A stretch of 31,039 bases of DNA from CAZPUS01 sp964589825. GTDB taxonomy: Bacteria; Fibrobacterota; Chitinivibrionia; Chitinivibrionales; WJKA01. This document shows positions 7,420-15,468 of the stretch, in pieces. The notes under the pieces are model-generated. The model was given only the letters and a program-made list of their open reading frames with translations. It did not search any database and was not told the origin of the DNA. Position 1 is the stretch's first letter, and every line of letters starts with the position of its first letter. The stretch is from positions 1-31,039 of the forward strand of contig CAZPUS010000030.1 of the NCBI GenBank assembly GCA_964589825.1, in the 5' to 3' direction. The position numbers were made by a program, and so were the translations under genes.

Positions 7420-8697
7420 ATGCTTGATATAAAAAGAGTCCGTGAGAATCCTGAAGAAACCGCGAAAGCTTTGAGAAGGAAACACTATTCGCTCGATGTA
7501 AATGAGCTCCTTTCACTTGACGAACAACGGCGTCATTTGGCACATGAGCAGAGCCGGCTCAATGAAGTGCGTAACACTAAGTCGAAAGAGATTGCCCGGT
7601 ATAAAAAAGAGAAACAGGATGCATCCGAACTTATCGAACAGATGCAGGGAGTATCGGCGCAAATTAAGGACACCAAGGAGGAGCATCGGCAGATACAGGA
7701 GCGCATGTTCGAATCAATGAAAGGTGTCCCCAATATACCCCATCCCGATGTTCCCCACGGGGAAAGCGAGAAAGATAACGTGCCTGTGCGGGAATGGGGA
7801 GCGGTGGATGATACCCGTCAGCGCGTATCGCATCTCGATATAGGCTCCGCACTGGGATTGTTCGATTTTGTAAGAGGTGCGAAAATCAGTGGTAATTTTT
7901 TTCCGCTCTATCTTGGAAAAGGGGCGCTGCTTGAACGCGCGCTGATAAACTATATGCTCGATGTGCACACCACACGCCACGGCTATACTGAAGTTTTCCC
8001 GCCGTTTCTCGCAAATAATGAGAGCCATTTCGGGACAGGGCAGCTTCCCAAATCGGCCGAACAGATGTACTATGTTGAGAAGGATGAATTATACTGTATT
8101 CCTACCGCAGAGGTCCCGGTAACGAATATACATCGTGATGAAATAATCGAAGAGGCCGATCTGCCGGTTAAATATTGCGCGTACAGTGCGTGTTTCAGAA
8201 GAGAGGCGGGCTCCTACGGTAAGGATACCAAAGGTTTTAACCGGGTCCACCAGTTCAATAAGGTGGAACTCGTGCATTTGACACGACCGCAGGATTCCTA
8301 TGCTACACTTGACGAGATCGTTTCAAATGCCGAATACATTCTTCAGTCCCTGAATATGAAATATCGTATTATCGAATTGTGTGATGCGGATCTCTCCTTT
8401 GCCGCTGCCAAGTGTTATGATATAGAAGTGTGGGCACCGGGAGAAAAAAATTATCTCGAGGTATCGTCCTGTAGTAATTTCGAAGATTTTCAGGCACGCA
8501 GGATGCAGATCAAATACCGGCCTTCTGATGAGAAGAAATTGCAGATGGTACACACTCTTAACGGCAGCGGTGTGGCGACTCCGCGTCTTATGCTTGCCCT
8601 TCTTGAAACCTATTGGCAGCCGGACGGCAGCGTGATCGTTCCCGAAGTGTTGCGACCGTATATGCGGGGCATGGAAAAAATAGAAGCCGTGAAATGA
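7420..8697 (+). CDS. serS: Seryl-tRNA synthetase
   Basis: Charges tRNA-Ser (and tRNA-Sec where present) with serine in the cytoplasm. 425 residues, the usual bacterial length. It opens with the canonical MLDIKRVRENPE, then a long coiled-coil tRNA-binding arm (~30-100). The class II core follows: TAEVP (229-233), motif 2 from ~251 with CFRREAGSYGKDTKG, the CSNFEDFQARR serine/ATP loop (351-361), and motif 3 NGSGVATPRLMLALLE (~381-396). I choose the ATG at 7420 rather than the GTG one codon earlier because AAAGG sits 6 nt upstream and the family begins MLD. It overlaps tsaE by 4 bp (ATGA), implying translational coupling. Confidence 0.97.
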   Translation: MLDIKRVRENPEETAKALRRKHYSLDVNELLSLDEQRRHLAHEQSRLNEVRNTKSKEIARYKKEKQDASELIEQMQGVSAQIKDTKEEHRQIQERMFESMKGVPNIPHPDVPHGESEKDNVPVREWGAVDDTRQRVSHLDIGSALGLFDFVRGAKISGNFFPLYLGKGALLERALINYMLDVHTTRHGYTEVFPPFLANNESHFGTGQLPKSAEQMYYVEKDELYCIPTAEVPVTNIHRDEIIEEADLPVKYCAYSACFRREAGSYGKDTKGFNRVHQFNKVELVHLTRPQDSYATLDEIVSNAEYILQSLNMKYRIIELCDADLSFAAAKCYDIEVWAPGEKNYLEVSSCSNFEDFQARRMQIKYRPSDEKKLQMVHTLNGSGVATPRLMLALLETYWQPDGSVIVPEVLRPYMRGMEKIEAVK

Positions 8698-9170
8698 ATA
8701 TAAAGGTACATGAACCCCTTCATTTCAGCGATACGACAACGATGCAAAGAAAAACCTCTACGCCAGAGCAGACCAGGGCTGTGGGTGCGGAATGTGCCGC
8801 CGGAAGTAATCCCGGAGATTGCTTTGTACTGTGCGGTGCTTTGGGTGCGGGAAAGACGGAATTCATTCGCGGCTTTATTCACTATTTCGATCCATCGATT
8901 CGTGTGCGCAGCCCCAGCTTTTCGCTGGTATACGAGTATCGGCTAGATTCATTCCCGGTCTTTCATTTCGACTTTTACAGACTCACCCATGTTGATGAAC
9001 TGATTAATGTCGGCTACAGCGAGTATGTCGAAAAGACAGACGCGATTGTGTGTATCGAATGGGGGATGAAATTCCCCGAGGTCCTTCCACGGCATTCTAC
9101 ATACGTTACCATCGAGGATCACAGCCCATCTGAGAGAGAAATCGATATATCGTTTTTGCCAAAAATGTGA
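8694..9170 (+). CDS. tsaE: tRNA threonylcarbamoyladenosine biosynthesis ATPase TsaE
   Basis: TsaE is the ATPase partner of TsaB/TsaD that supports t6A37 formation on ANN-decoding tRNAs. 158 residues, typical length. Visible motifs: P-loop GALGAGKT (48-55), switch segment SPSFSLVYEY (73-82), HFDFYRL (91-97), GYSEY (107-111) and the Walker-B-like IEWG (121-124). The frame is open further upstream inside serS, but the ATG overlapping the serS stop (8694) matches the family start. Pairing with serS makes a translation/tRNA-modification unit. It converges with the deacetylase gene (51-bp gap). No anomaly. Confidence 0.93.
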   Translation: MNIKVHEPLHFSDTTTMQRKTSTPEQTRAVGAECAAGSNPGDCFVLCGALGAGKTEFIRGFIHYFDPSIRVRSPSFSLVYEYRLDSFPVFHFDFYRLTHVDELINVGYSEYVEKTDAIVCIEWGMKFPEVLPRHSTYVTIEDHSPSEREIDISFLPKM

Positions 9171-9221
9171 TCGCGAATTCACGGTTTCTTACAATTGGGA
9201 AAAAGCCGATGAACCTTACCA

Positions 9222-10580
9222 TTATTCGTTCGGGTAATAAAAAGAAAAAGAGTGTTGACGGCCATACGCATCTTTTATCCGGGCGATATATTTACGGTGT
9301 GCATGCAGTTCGTTGTTAAGCGGTATGCTGCTATGGCGTGCATGAAGAGTTCGAGAGCTGATGCGACGTCCGGAATAATCCATAAGCACCATGGTGGCAG
9401 GAAGCATGGTTGCAGGGCTTTCAACTGAGAGTACGTTTCCCTGAAAGGAGAATAGCGGTGTTCCATTAGTACTGTGTATGGAGACGGAATTATTCTTTTC
9501 AGGTCTTTTCAGTGATGTCGGCGGCATTTCTATTCCCGAAAGTGCCGCAATATGTGCACCGACACTGTGACGCAACCCAAAATAGGTGCGCGCATTGTAT
9601 GGGCTGTCTGAGTCTGCATAGCCTCCTTCCAGCATCGATACGATTTTTCCGTTACAGTATGTATCGGCAAGCTGCATCAGTTTTTTAGTGAGGCTATAGA
9701 AGCCCTGCGGTGTAACCGAAAAGCATCCCAGCGCGTCGTTTTCTTTGCTGTCGAAACCGGCTGATATAAGAATCAATTCCGGGTTAAAGCTTTCGCATTT
9801 TGGTATAAGCTTTTCATCCCAGGCCGTGCTGATATCGGACGCGGTTGCATTACAGTCCAGATGTACGTTGATATTGTATCCTTCTGCTGCACCGATTCCC
9901 GTTATCGCAGGGTCACCCGTGCCGGGATAATCGAATTGATAATGGGTAGAAAGAAAAAGTACATGTGAATCATCGAGGAAGAAGTCCTGTGTCGCATTTC
10001 CGTGATGGTAATCCCAGTCCACGATAACAATACGTTCGTATCCGAGTACCTCGCGCGCATACATGGCGGCCACAGCCACGTTGTTGTAAAAACAGAAGCC
10101 TTCCTCTCCGCCGTTGTTATGCGCATGGTGTCCCGGAGGGCGGATGGCGCAAAACGCGTTATCTACCGAGCCGTTGTGAACTGCATCTACCGCCCCGATG
10201 ACGCCGGCAACCGCCAGACCAGCCGCCAATCCCGTGTCCGGGATATCGGAAACGCTGTTATAATGGTCGCTGGTATGAACACGCTGTATATGCTGTTGCG
10301 TGTTGCTGGTGTGCAGATCAACCTGCGTAATCGAATTGAAAAGATATTTCTGCACGTATTCATGCAGCCATTCCAGACGCTGGGGTGATTCGGTTGAATG
10401 AGGATGGCGCAGACAGCGGCTGTCATATATATAGCCTGTCGCTGCAGAATCCTGAGCGAACGCGCGTGAAGATGCGAATAGCGATTTGGTCCCCGCCATA
10501 ATCGTACAGCCACCCAGAAGGGTCTGAAGGAAAGAGCGCCTTTTTTGTAAGGTCAATGCTCCTGATGCATGCCGGTTCAT
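9222..10580 (-). CDS. Tat-exported histone-deacetylase-family amidohydrolase with putative C-terminal sorting domain
   Basis: 452 residues. The fold is the class II HDAC/acetylpolyamine amidohydrolase type: RPPGHHAHNNGGEEGFCFYN with His151/His152, zinc ligands in VDWDYHHGN (Asp190, His192) and SAGFD (Asp277), and EGGY with catalytic Tyr321. It should remove acetyl groups from an amine substrate via zinc. The N-terminus reads KRRSFLQ then a hydrophobic stretch ending AFA, a twin-arginine signal, so it is exported folded. The last ~80 residues (VLMDYSGRRISSRTL onward) are beta-rich and resemble type IX sorting domains. The ATG at 10580 is chosen over an upstream one at 10721, which lies inside a repeat; AAGGA precedes it by ~8 nt. 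Natural substrate unknown; acetylated sugar or polyamine is plausible. Confidence 0.85.
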   Translation of the reverse strand: MNRHASGALTLQKRRSFLQTLLGGCTIMAGTKSLFASSRAFAQDSAATGYIYDSRCLRHPHSTESPQRLEWLHEYVQKYLFNSITQVDLHTSNTQQHIQRVHTSDHYNSVSDIPDTGLAAGLAVAGVIGAVDAVHNGSVDNAFCAIRPPGHHAHNNGGEEGFCFYNNVAVAAMYAREVLGYERIVIVDWDYHHGNATQDFFLDDSHVLFLSTHYQFDYPGTGDPAITGIGAAEGYNINVHLDCNATASDISTAWDEKLIPKCESFNPELILISAGFDSKENDALGCFSVTPQGFYSLTKKLMQLADTYCNGKIVSMLEGGYADSDSPYNARTYFGLRHSVGAHIAALSGIEMPPTSLKRPEKNNSVSIHSTNGTPLFSFQGNVLSVESPATMLPATMVLMDYSGRRISSRTLHARHSSIPLNNELHAHRKYIARIKDAYGRQHSFSFYYPNE

Positions 10581-10610
10581 ATAGTGATCCTTATTGCTAA
10601 GCAAATCTTT

Positions 10611-10771
10611 CCTGAATTGAGCGGTTTTGTTCGCCAAATCCGCTGCAATCCGTACTACTCTTATATTTTTTAAAATCATGAGACAACCAACAAGGGTGCC
10701 CCATGGTTTTCGAGAACACAATAGCAGCAGGGTTCAACGCAGCGTTCATCAAATCAACCGCTCAATTCAGG
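10611..10771. mobile_element. MITE-like element, copy 4 (best preserved, 161 bp)
   Basis: Perfect 16-bp terminal inverted repeats: CCTGAATTGAGCGGTT at 10611-10626 and AACCGCTCAATTCAGG at 10756-10771. TCTTT flanks both sides (10606-10610 and 10772-10776), a perfect 5-bp target duplication. Pairing extends imperfectly for about 40 bp inward (CGCTGC on both arms), so the element can fold as a long hairpin. Neither strand has a long open frame. It lies 31 bp upstream of the deacetylase start. The minus strand carries TATAAG with a TTGTCT 15 bp before it, so the element might supply a promoter. Confidence 0.8.
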
Positions 10772-10776
10772 TCTTT

Positions 10777-10895
10777 ATTAAAAATACGTATTGAAACGTG
10801 CTTTATTTTTTTTGAGTAGGGTGGTTACCTCAATTGTAGTAGCTACTTTTTACAAAACCGCACGGTTCGGCTTATGGGTGTGTGCAACGGGTCGA
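10777..10895. other. Intergenic, nothing recognised
   Basis: Together with the MITE copy and the deacetylase leader this makes a 315-bp gap (10581-10895) without a gene. A short plus-strand open frame at 10791-10982 runs into the lnt 3' end and has no ribosome binding site or family signal. Confidence 0.6.
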
Positions 10896-12530
10896 TCAGG
10901 AGACCGGTGTGAGCATAGAGCTTTTGTGTCGACGGTTTATAACAGTAATGAGACCGTGGTAAGTACCAATGCCAATAAGTAATGCTATGCATAAAAAGAC
11001 GGGCCATTCGCCGATTCGGCGGTACAGCGTTGCACGTGTATCGACTGAAATGTCATAGTGTTGCACTGTACGTGAAAAAAGTTCGGTTTTTCCATACGTT
11101 CTTCCAAACACGTCCGTGTAAAAACTTATCCCGCTGTTTGCGCTGCGAATGAGAGGAAGTCCGTTTTCGATTGCGCGCATACGTGCCATATGCGCATGCT
11201 GAAATGGTGCGGTAGTTTTTCCGAACCAGCCGTCGTTTGTCAAATTGACAAGGCAATTGACCGAGTCACGGGCACGGTTTCGGACAAAGGAAGGGAAAAT
11301 GATTTCATAACAGATAAATGGCGAGAAGCGCAGTGGGTGGGCGTCTGAAGAAAAAATGCGGGATGTGGTGCCTGCCGCGAAATCCGCTTCACCGAGGTTG
11401 ACCCTGCTGATAATAGGAAAGATGCCTTCAAAGGGGAGCGCTTCACTGAAGGGGACCAGTACGTTTTTATAGTAGACCGAAAAAGTGTCGGCATCATGAG
11501 GAGTAAAAAAGGCGGCATTGTAGACGCGATACTCGTAAAAGCTCGAATCGGTGCTCTGACGGAAGTCGAGCGTGCCGAATACGATATCCGCGTTGCTAAG
11601 GCGGGACCAGGCATGTATCCTTTGTGCGATACGGCGGGTGGAGCGGGTATAACAGAATAGCGCGCTTTCGGGAAGGATAATTAGCGCGGGACTCTCTTTT
11701 CGGCTTTGCGAAACCAATGAATCGAGTACAGCGATGCTTGAATCGAGAGAACCGGGTCCCCATCGATTCTGGTTAAAATCAGGTTGTATGCAGCTTACCC
11801 GTACGTGGGATCCCTTCTCTTTTTCGGCAGTGTGCGGTGCTGAACGTGCAGGAATTCTCACCATGCCCCATACAGCGATTGCGGCGAGGCAGATAATGAG
11901 TACCGCGGCAAGTTTTTTTTTCTGCAGAGTTGAATACTGCGATGAAAAAAGAGACCAGATTACCGTGTTTCCCAGGGCTGTCATAAACGAGAGCCCGTAG
12001 ATGCCGGTAACCGCGCTAAGCTGCGCAATCGGAAGCAATTGGCTGACCGAATATCCGAGAAAAGTCCAGGGAAATGCAAGTTCGCCAATGCTCCTTGACC
12101 ATTCGAGCACAACCCAGAAGGCTGGGAAAAGCAAGAGACTGAGCAGGGGATAGCGACGGCTGGTCACGCGGAAAAAAAGTGCGGCTCCGGCAAAGAATAG
12201 ACCGATATAGAGCGCGATTAAGCATAGCCCGATAAGAATGAGATGCCACACACCTTCAGCAACGACATTCCCGATCCAGTAGAATTGACTCAACGATGCG
12301 GCAATACCATACAGGTAACCGAGCCCGATTGATTTTTTTACTCCTGCTGCTCTGGATATTTGCAACAGGGGGATGAGCATCACAAACCCGAGTAGTGGAA
12401 AGGGCGCAAAGATAAAATGGAACGTATAATTGAACGGTGGGAAGCAGAGTGAATAGAGTGTACCAAACAGTATCGGGTGCCACCAGCGCAAATTCCCGAA
12501 TTGTTTTTCCCCACGCAGTATTTTTTCCAT
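10896..12530 (-). CDS. lnt: Apolipoprotein N-acyltransferase
   Basis: Lnt adds the third acyl chain to the N-terminal cysteine of lipoproteins, using phospholipid donors in the inner membrane. 544 residues from this start. The N-terminal ~225 residues hold about six transmembrane helices, then a nitrilase-like periplasmic domain carries the triad Glu288 (ILPESA), Lys355 (YYKNVLVPFSE) and Cys407 (FICYEIIFP), followed by VNLTNDGWFG and a final helix. All three catalytic residues are intact. The ATG at 12530 overlaps the preceding stop as TAATG; an in-frame ATG four codons earlier (12542) is an alternative, and neither has a clear Shine-Dalgarno sequence. It is the last gene of the fmt-rsmB-PKD-lnt operon. 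Confidence 0.95.
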   Translation of the reverse strand: MEKILRGEKQFGNLRWWHPILFGTLYSLCFPPFNYTFHFIFAPFPLLGFVMLIPLLQISRAAGVKKSIGLGYLYGIAASLSQFYWIGNVVAEGVWHLILIGLCLIALYIGLFFAGAALFFRVTSRRYPLLSLLLFPAFWVVLEWSRSIGELAFPWTFLGYSVSQLLPIAQLSAVTGIYGLSFMTALGNTVIWSLFSSQYSTLQKKKLAAVLIICLAAIAVWGMVRIPARSAPHTAEKEKGSHVRVSCIQPDFNQNRWGPGSLDSSIAVLDSLVSQSRKESPALIILPESALFCYTRSTRRIAQRIHAWSRLSNADIVFGTLDFRQSTDSSFYEYRVYNAAFFTPHDADTFSVYYKNVLVPFSEALPFEGIFPIISRVNLGEADFAAGTTSRIFSSDAHPLRFSPFICYEIIFPSFVRNRARDSVNCLVNLTNDGWFGKTTAPFQHAHMARMRAIENGLPLIRSANSGISFYTDVFGRTYGKTELFSRTVQHYDISVDTRATLYRRIGEWPVFLCIALLIGIGTYHGLITVINRRHKSSMLTPVS

Positions 12531-15334
12531 TATTTGCAGCATCTGAAGCCGATGTAAAAGTAAGACTTGCTTTTGTCAAGCTTGAGCCTGGAAGTGCATC
12601 TACTTGTTCTTTCTCCGGTCTGCCATGAACCGCCATACGCGAATGCGGTTTCCTTATCCTCGGAATAGACCCATTCGGCTACATTGCCGCTCATATCCAT
12701 GGCGCCGTATCTGCATTTACAGTCACTGAATTCACCGCTTGCGGCGAGCTCGTTGCTTACCCACGAATTACCAAGCGTGTTGCAGTTTTCAACATTGTAC
12801 GTGTTGCCGTATGGATAGGCGAAATTTTTGTTACTTTGACAAGCCTCTGTCCACTCCTGTTGAGTACAGAGGTGTTTGTCTTTTTCGGCACAAAGCCGTA
12901 CCGCCTCTTCATAGATGACGTTTCGACGTGGTTGAACGCCTTTGCGGTTGGGATATTCGTATATGTCGATACAGTATTTGCCTCCCGGTACCGCAATCAT
13001 ATTTTCAGGACATATAATGATCTTGAGTGAGTCGCGGGACATGGCGCTGTCGGAATCAGTAGCTCTGAATATAGCCCACGTATATTCGGTAAACCGGTGA
13101 TTAACCGATCCGTTTTCCTGGGAAGACCAGTCAAAATCCCCGTCCCCGTCAAAATCCCATTCGTATCGAATGATTTTCCCATCCGGATCCATAGCTTTTC
13201 CGTTGAGCTTAACGGTGCGGGGATTAACCGCAAGTATATCTTCACCCGCCTGTACACGGGGCGGAGTGTTGACAACAACTACACGAGTGGTATCTGAAAA
13301 AGCTTTACCCCGGGCGGTATGTACCTGAAATGCAATATGGTAAGTGTCGGAATACATATACACATGGTGTGCTTTGGTGTTATTTTTTGAAAGCCATTCA
13401 TATTTTCCATCGTTGTTAAAGTCCCATGAATAGGAGACAATTTTACTGTCCGAGTCGCTCACTGTGGCGTCGACGTAAAGGGTCTCGTTTACATGAACGG
13501 AGTAAGGGCCTCCGGCTTCCACATGGGTAGGCATATCGCGGACGGTGGCTGTTACTTTTGCAGTGTCACTGTGCCGGGAGAGGGTATCCCGTGCAATACA
13601 GGTAATAGTAAAAGAAGCACTCTCATCGTAGTGATGTACTACAGCGGCACTGTCGGTAGTGAGTGTGGTATCCTTTTCATCACCAAACCGCCATGAATAG
13701 ACTACGTGACCATGGTTTTTTGCTGATCCGGCAAGATGGCAGCGAATTTTCAGCGGCGTGTCGATGGTGATGGTGTCTGCACAGGTAAGGGAGTCTATCG
13801 ATATTCCCCCGCTTACTCGTATTGAATCGGCGGCAGTATCGGAAACACCGTACGGATCGTTAACAATCAGCGTGATACGATAGGTATCCGGTCGTTTCCA
13901 TGAAAATGAGAGCGGTTGTGTAAGTGATTTGGTGCTGATGATTGTATCCTCGCCGGAAGATGCTTCTATAATCCATCGCGCTGAAAGGGAAGTGGCATGG
14001 TCATTTGGATCGTGTGATGCCGATGCATTGAGCGTCACCTTTTGTTGAGTCAGAGGATTGGATGGATCGGCAGAAAATTGTGCCGACGGTTTTCCGTTAA
14101 CCGTAATTTTGCTCACATAAAGGTCACGTTCGCCCTGCTGATTTCTGGCCTGAAGACGTGCGGCATAGGTGCCGGCATTGGTATAGGTGTGTGTGATTTC
14201 TGCAGCAGATCCGAATTTAGCCGTGGAAGGATAGTCCCAGACGCCGTCACCGTTCATATCGAATCGAAACATTATTGAGTCAGCCGATCCGCTCACGAGT
14301 GAGGCCCTGGCGTTGATTGTGTTTCCGGGAGTGGCTCGTGAAGGCATGTCGAGCACAACCCCGAACAGTGGTTTGATGCGAAGCCTGCATCTTTTTTCTA
14401 TTTGCGCTCCCCGGCGGTCTTTTGCAATAACGGTATAGGTATACATCCCCGGCTTATCGGGCATGAACTTCAGAATGCCGGAGATGGAATCAAGCGACAT
14501 GGCTTTAGGAGCGCGGAGTAGCGAATAGGTGATTGTGTCGCCGTCAGGATCGTTTGCACGAACAGTGTCGGAAAAAAGACGATGTGCCTGTGCTACAGAG
14601 TCCGCAATAGCGATCCATTCCGGGGGCTTATTTACAGATGCGAGCGAATCGTCTTGACAATCTGAAACAGCAAGATGACGTTCGATGTTGCCTGTACCTA
14701 CCCATTTTTTCAGATACCTGATCTGTTTTGGAGAGAGAGATGTTTTGGTTTTTACGCGTCCCTTCGAGTTGATTGCCGTTGTTTTGCAGCGTGAGAGGGC
14801 ACTGCTGTCTCCATCAAGGGAGACAAACGTCACATCGCCGTGTAAAGTCGAAATGATTGCATGTGTATGGTTACACAATATATTAAAATGTGCGTTAGAA
14901 GAGACAAACGTACCATAGGGGGTCACGATGGAGTAATCCCCGCCGAGTGCGCCGAGTTGCTCGATCGAAGAATAGCATTCACCCTGAGGGAGTGAGATGG
15001 CAATGGGGACAGAATCATGTCCCGCAGAGGATGTGGTGTTGAACTGCACCTTTGAATTTTCGTTTACATAGACGGTGTTACTTCCGGGCAGAGCAAGCTT
15101 GACCTTTGCGTCTTCGCCAATATGTACCACATCACCATGCCTGATGTTCATTCCCTGGGAAAGAGTTTTGCCGCTGCCGTTTTTTTGTTGCTTATTCACG
15201 GTACCTATTACGATATCGGCTGTTGCCAGTGTTTCGTTCGATCGGGCGCAATCGATACTAATGAGTGCGGGTAGTAATGCGCACAGCAATACCGCACATT
15301 TTCTGCAGGCACGGGATAGTAGTTTACCGCTCAT
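12530..15334 (-). CDS. Exported FecR / Ig-like / PKD-repeat protein with C-terminal FGE-sulfatase domain
   Basis: 934 residues. After a signal peptide (cleavage near a Cys at ~29; the lipobox IDC is poor) comes a FecR-type domain (~36-175: GDVVHIGEDAKVKLAL, VYVNENSKVQF). An Ig-like/cadherin-like module (~236-322, DPDGDTITYSLLRAP) and about five PKD-type modules (~326-777; conserved YSWDFNNDGKYEW, YEWDFDGDGDFDW) follow. The C-terminal ~155 residues are an SUMF1/formylglycine-enzyme-like domain (GAMDMSGNVAEWV, YGGSW, IGFR) rich in cysteines, probably disulfide-bonded and used for binding. The start at 15334 is preferred because GAGG lies 6 nt upstream; the ATG at 15346 has AAAGG directly abutting it. 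The fifth PKD is slightly short. It is translationally linked to lnt. Confidence 0.8.
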   Translation of the reverse strand: MSGKLLSRACRKCAVLLCALLPALISIDCARSNETLATADIVIGTVNKQQKNGSGKTLSQGMNIRHGDVVHIGEDAKVKLALPGSNTVYVNENSKVQFNTTSSAGHDSVPIAISLPQGECYSSIEQLGALGGDYSIVTPYGTFVSSNAHFNILCNHTHAIISTLHGDVTFVSLDGDSSALSRCKTTAINSKGRVKTKTSLSPKQIRYLKKWVGTGNIERHLAVSDCQDDSLASVNKPPEWIAIADSVAQAHRLFSDTVRANDPDGDTITYSLLRAPKAMSLDSISGILKFMPDKPGMYTYTVIAKDRRGAQIEKRCRLRIKPLFGVVLDMPSRATPGNTINARASLVSGSADSIMFRFDMNGDGVWDYPSTAKFGSAAEITHTYTNAGTYAARLQARNQQGERDLYVSKITVNGKPSAQFSADPSNPLTQQKVTLNASASHDPNDHATSLSARWIIEASSGEDTIISTKSLTQPLSFSWKRPDTYRITLIVNDPYGVSDTAADSIRVSGGISIDSLTCADTITIDTPLKIRCHLAGSAKNHGHVVYSWRFGDEKDTTLTTDSAAVVHHYDESASFTITCIARDTLSRHSDTAKVTATVRDMPTHVEAGGPYSVHVNETLYVDATVSDSDSKIVSYSWDFNNDGKYEWLSKNNTKAHHVYMYSDTYHIAFQVHTARGKAFSDTTRVVVVNTPPRVQAGEDILAVNPRTVKLNGKAMDPDGKIIRYEWDFDGDGDFDWSSQENGSVNHRFTEYTWAIFRATDSDSAMSRDSLKIIICPENMIAVPGGKYCIDIYEYPNRKGVQPRRNVIYEEAVRLCAEKDKHLCTQQEWTEACQSNKNFAYPYGNTYNVENCNTLGNSWVSNELAASGEFSDCKCRYGAMDMSGNVAEWVYSEDKETAFAYGGSWQTGERTSRCTSRLKLDKSKSYFYIGFRCCK

Positions 15335-15468
15335 TTTTTGCCTCATCCTTTGCTGTTCGGATACGTAAAATGCACTGTAACTGTTTACGACTTATACATT
15401 ATTGGAAAAGGTGCACGTACTGCTTTAATGCATTAGTGCTAAAAATAATTCAACCGAATCACGGGGGG

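Noticed and set aside
10581..10721. 47-codon N-terminal extension of the deacetylase
   Set aside because: Most of it lies within the MITE-like element; the ATG at 10580 has a ribosome site and is followed by a Tat signal.
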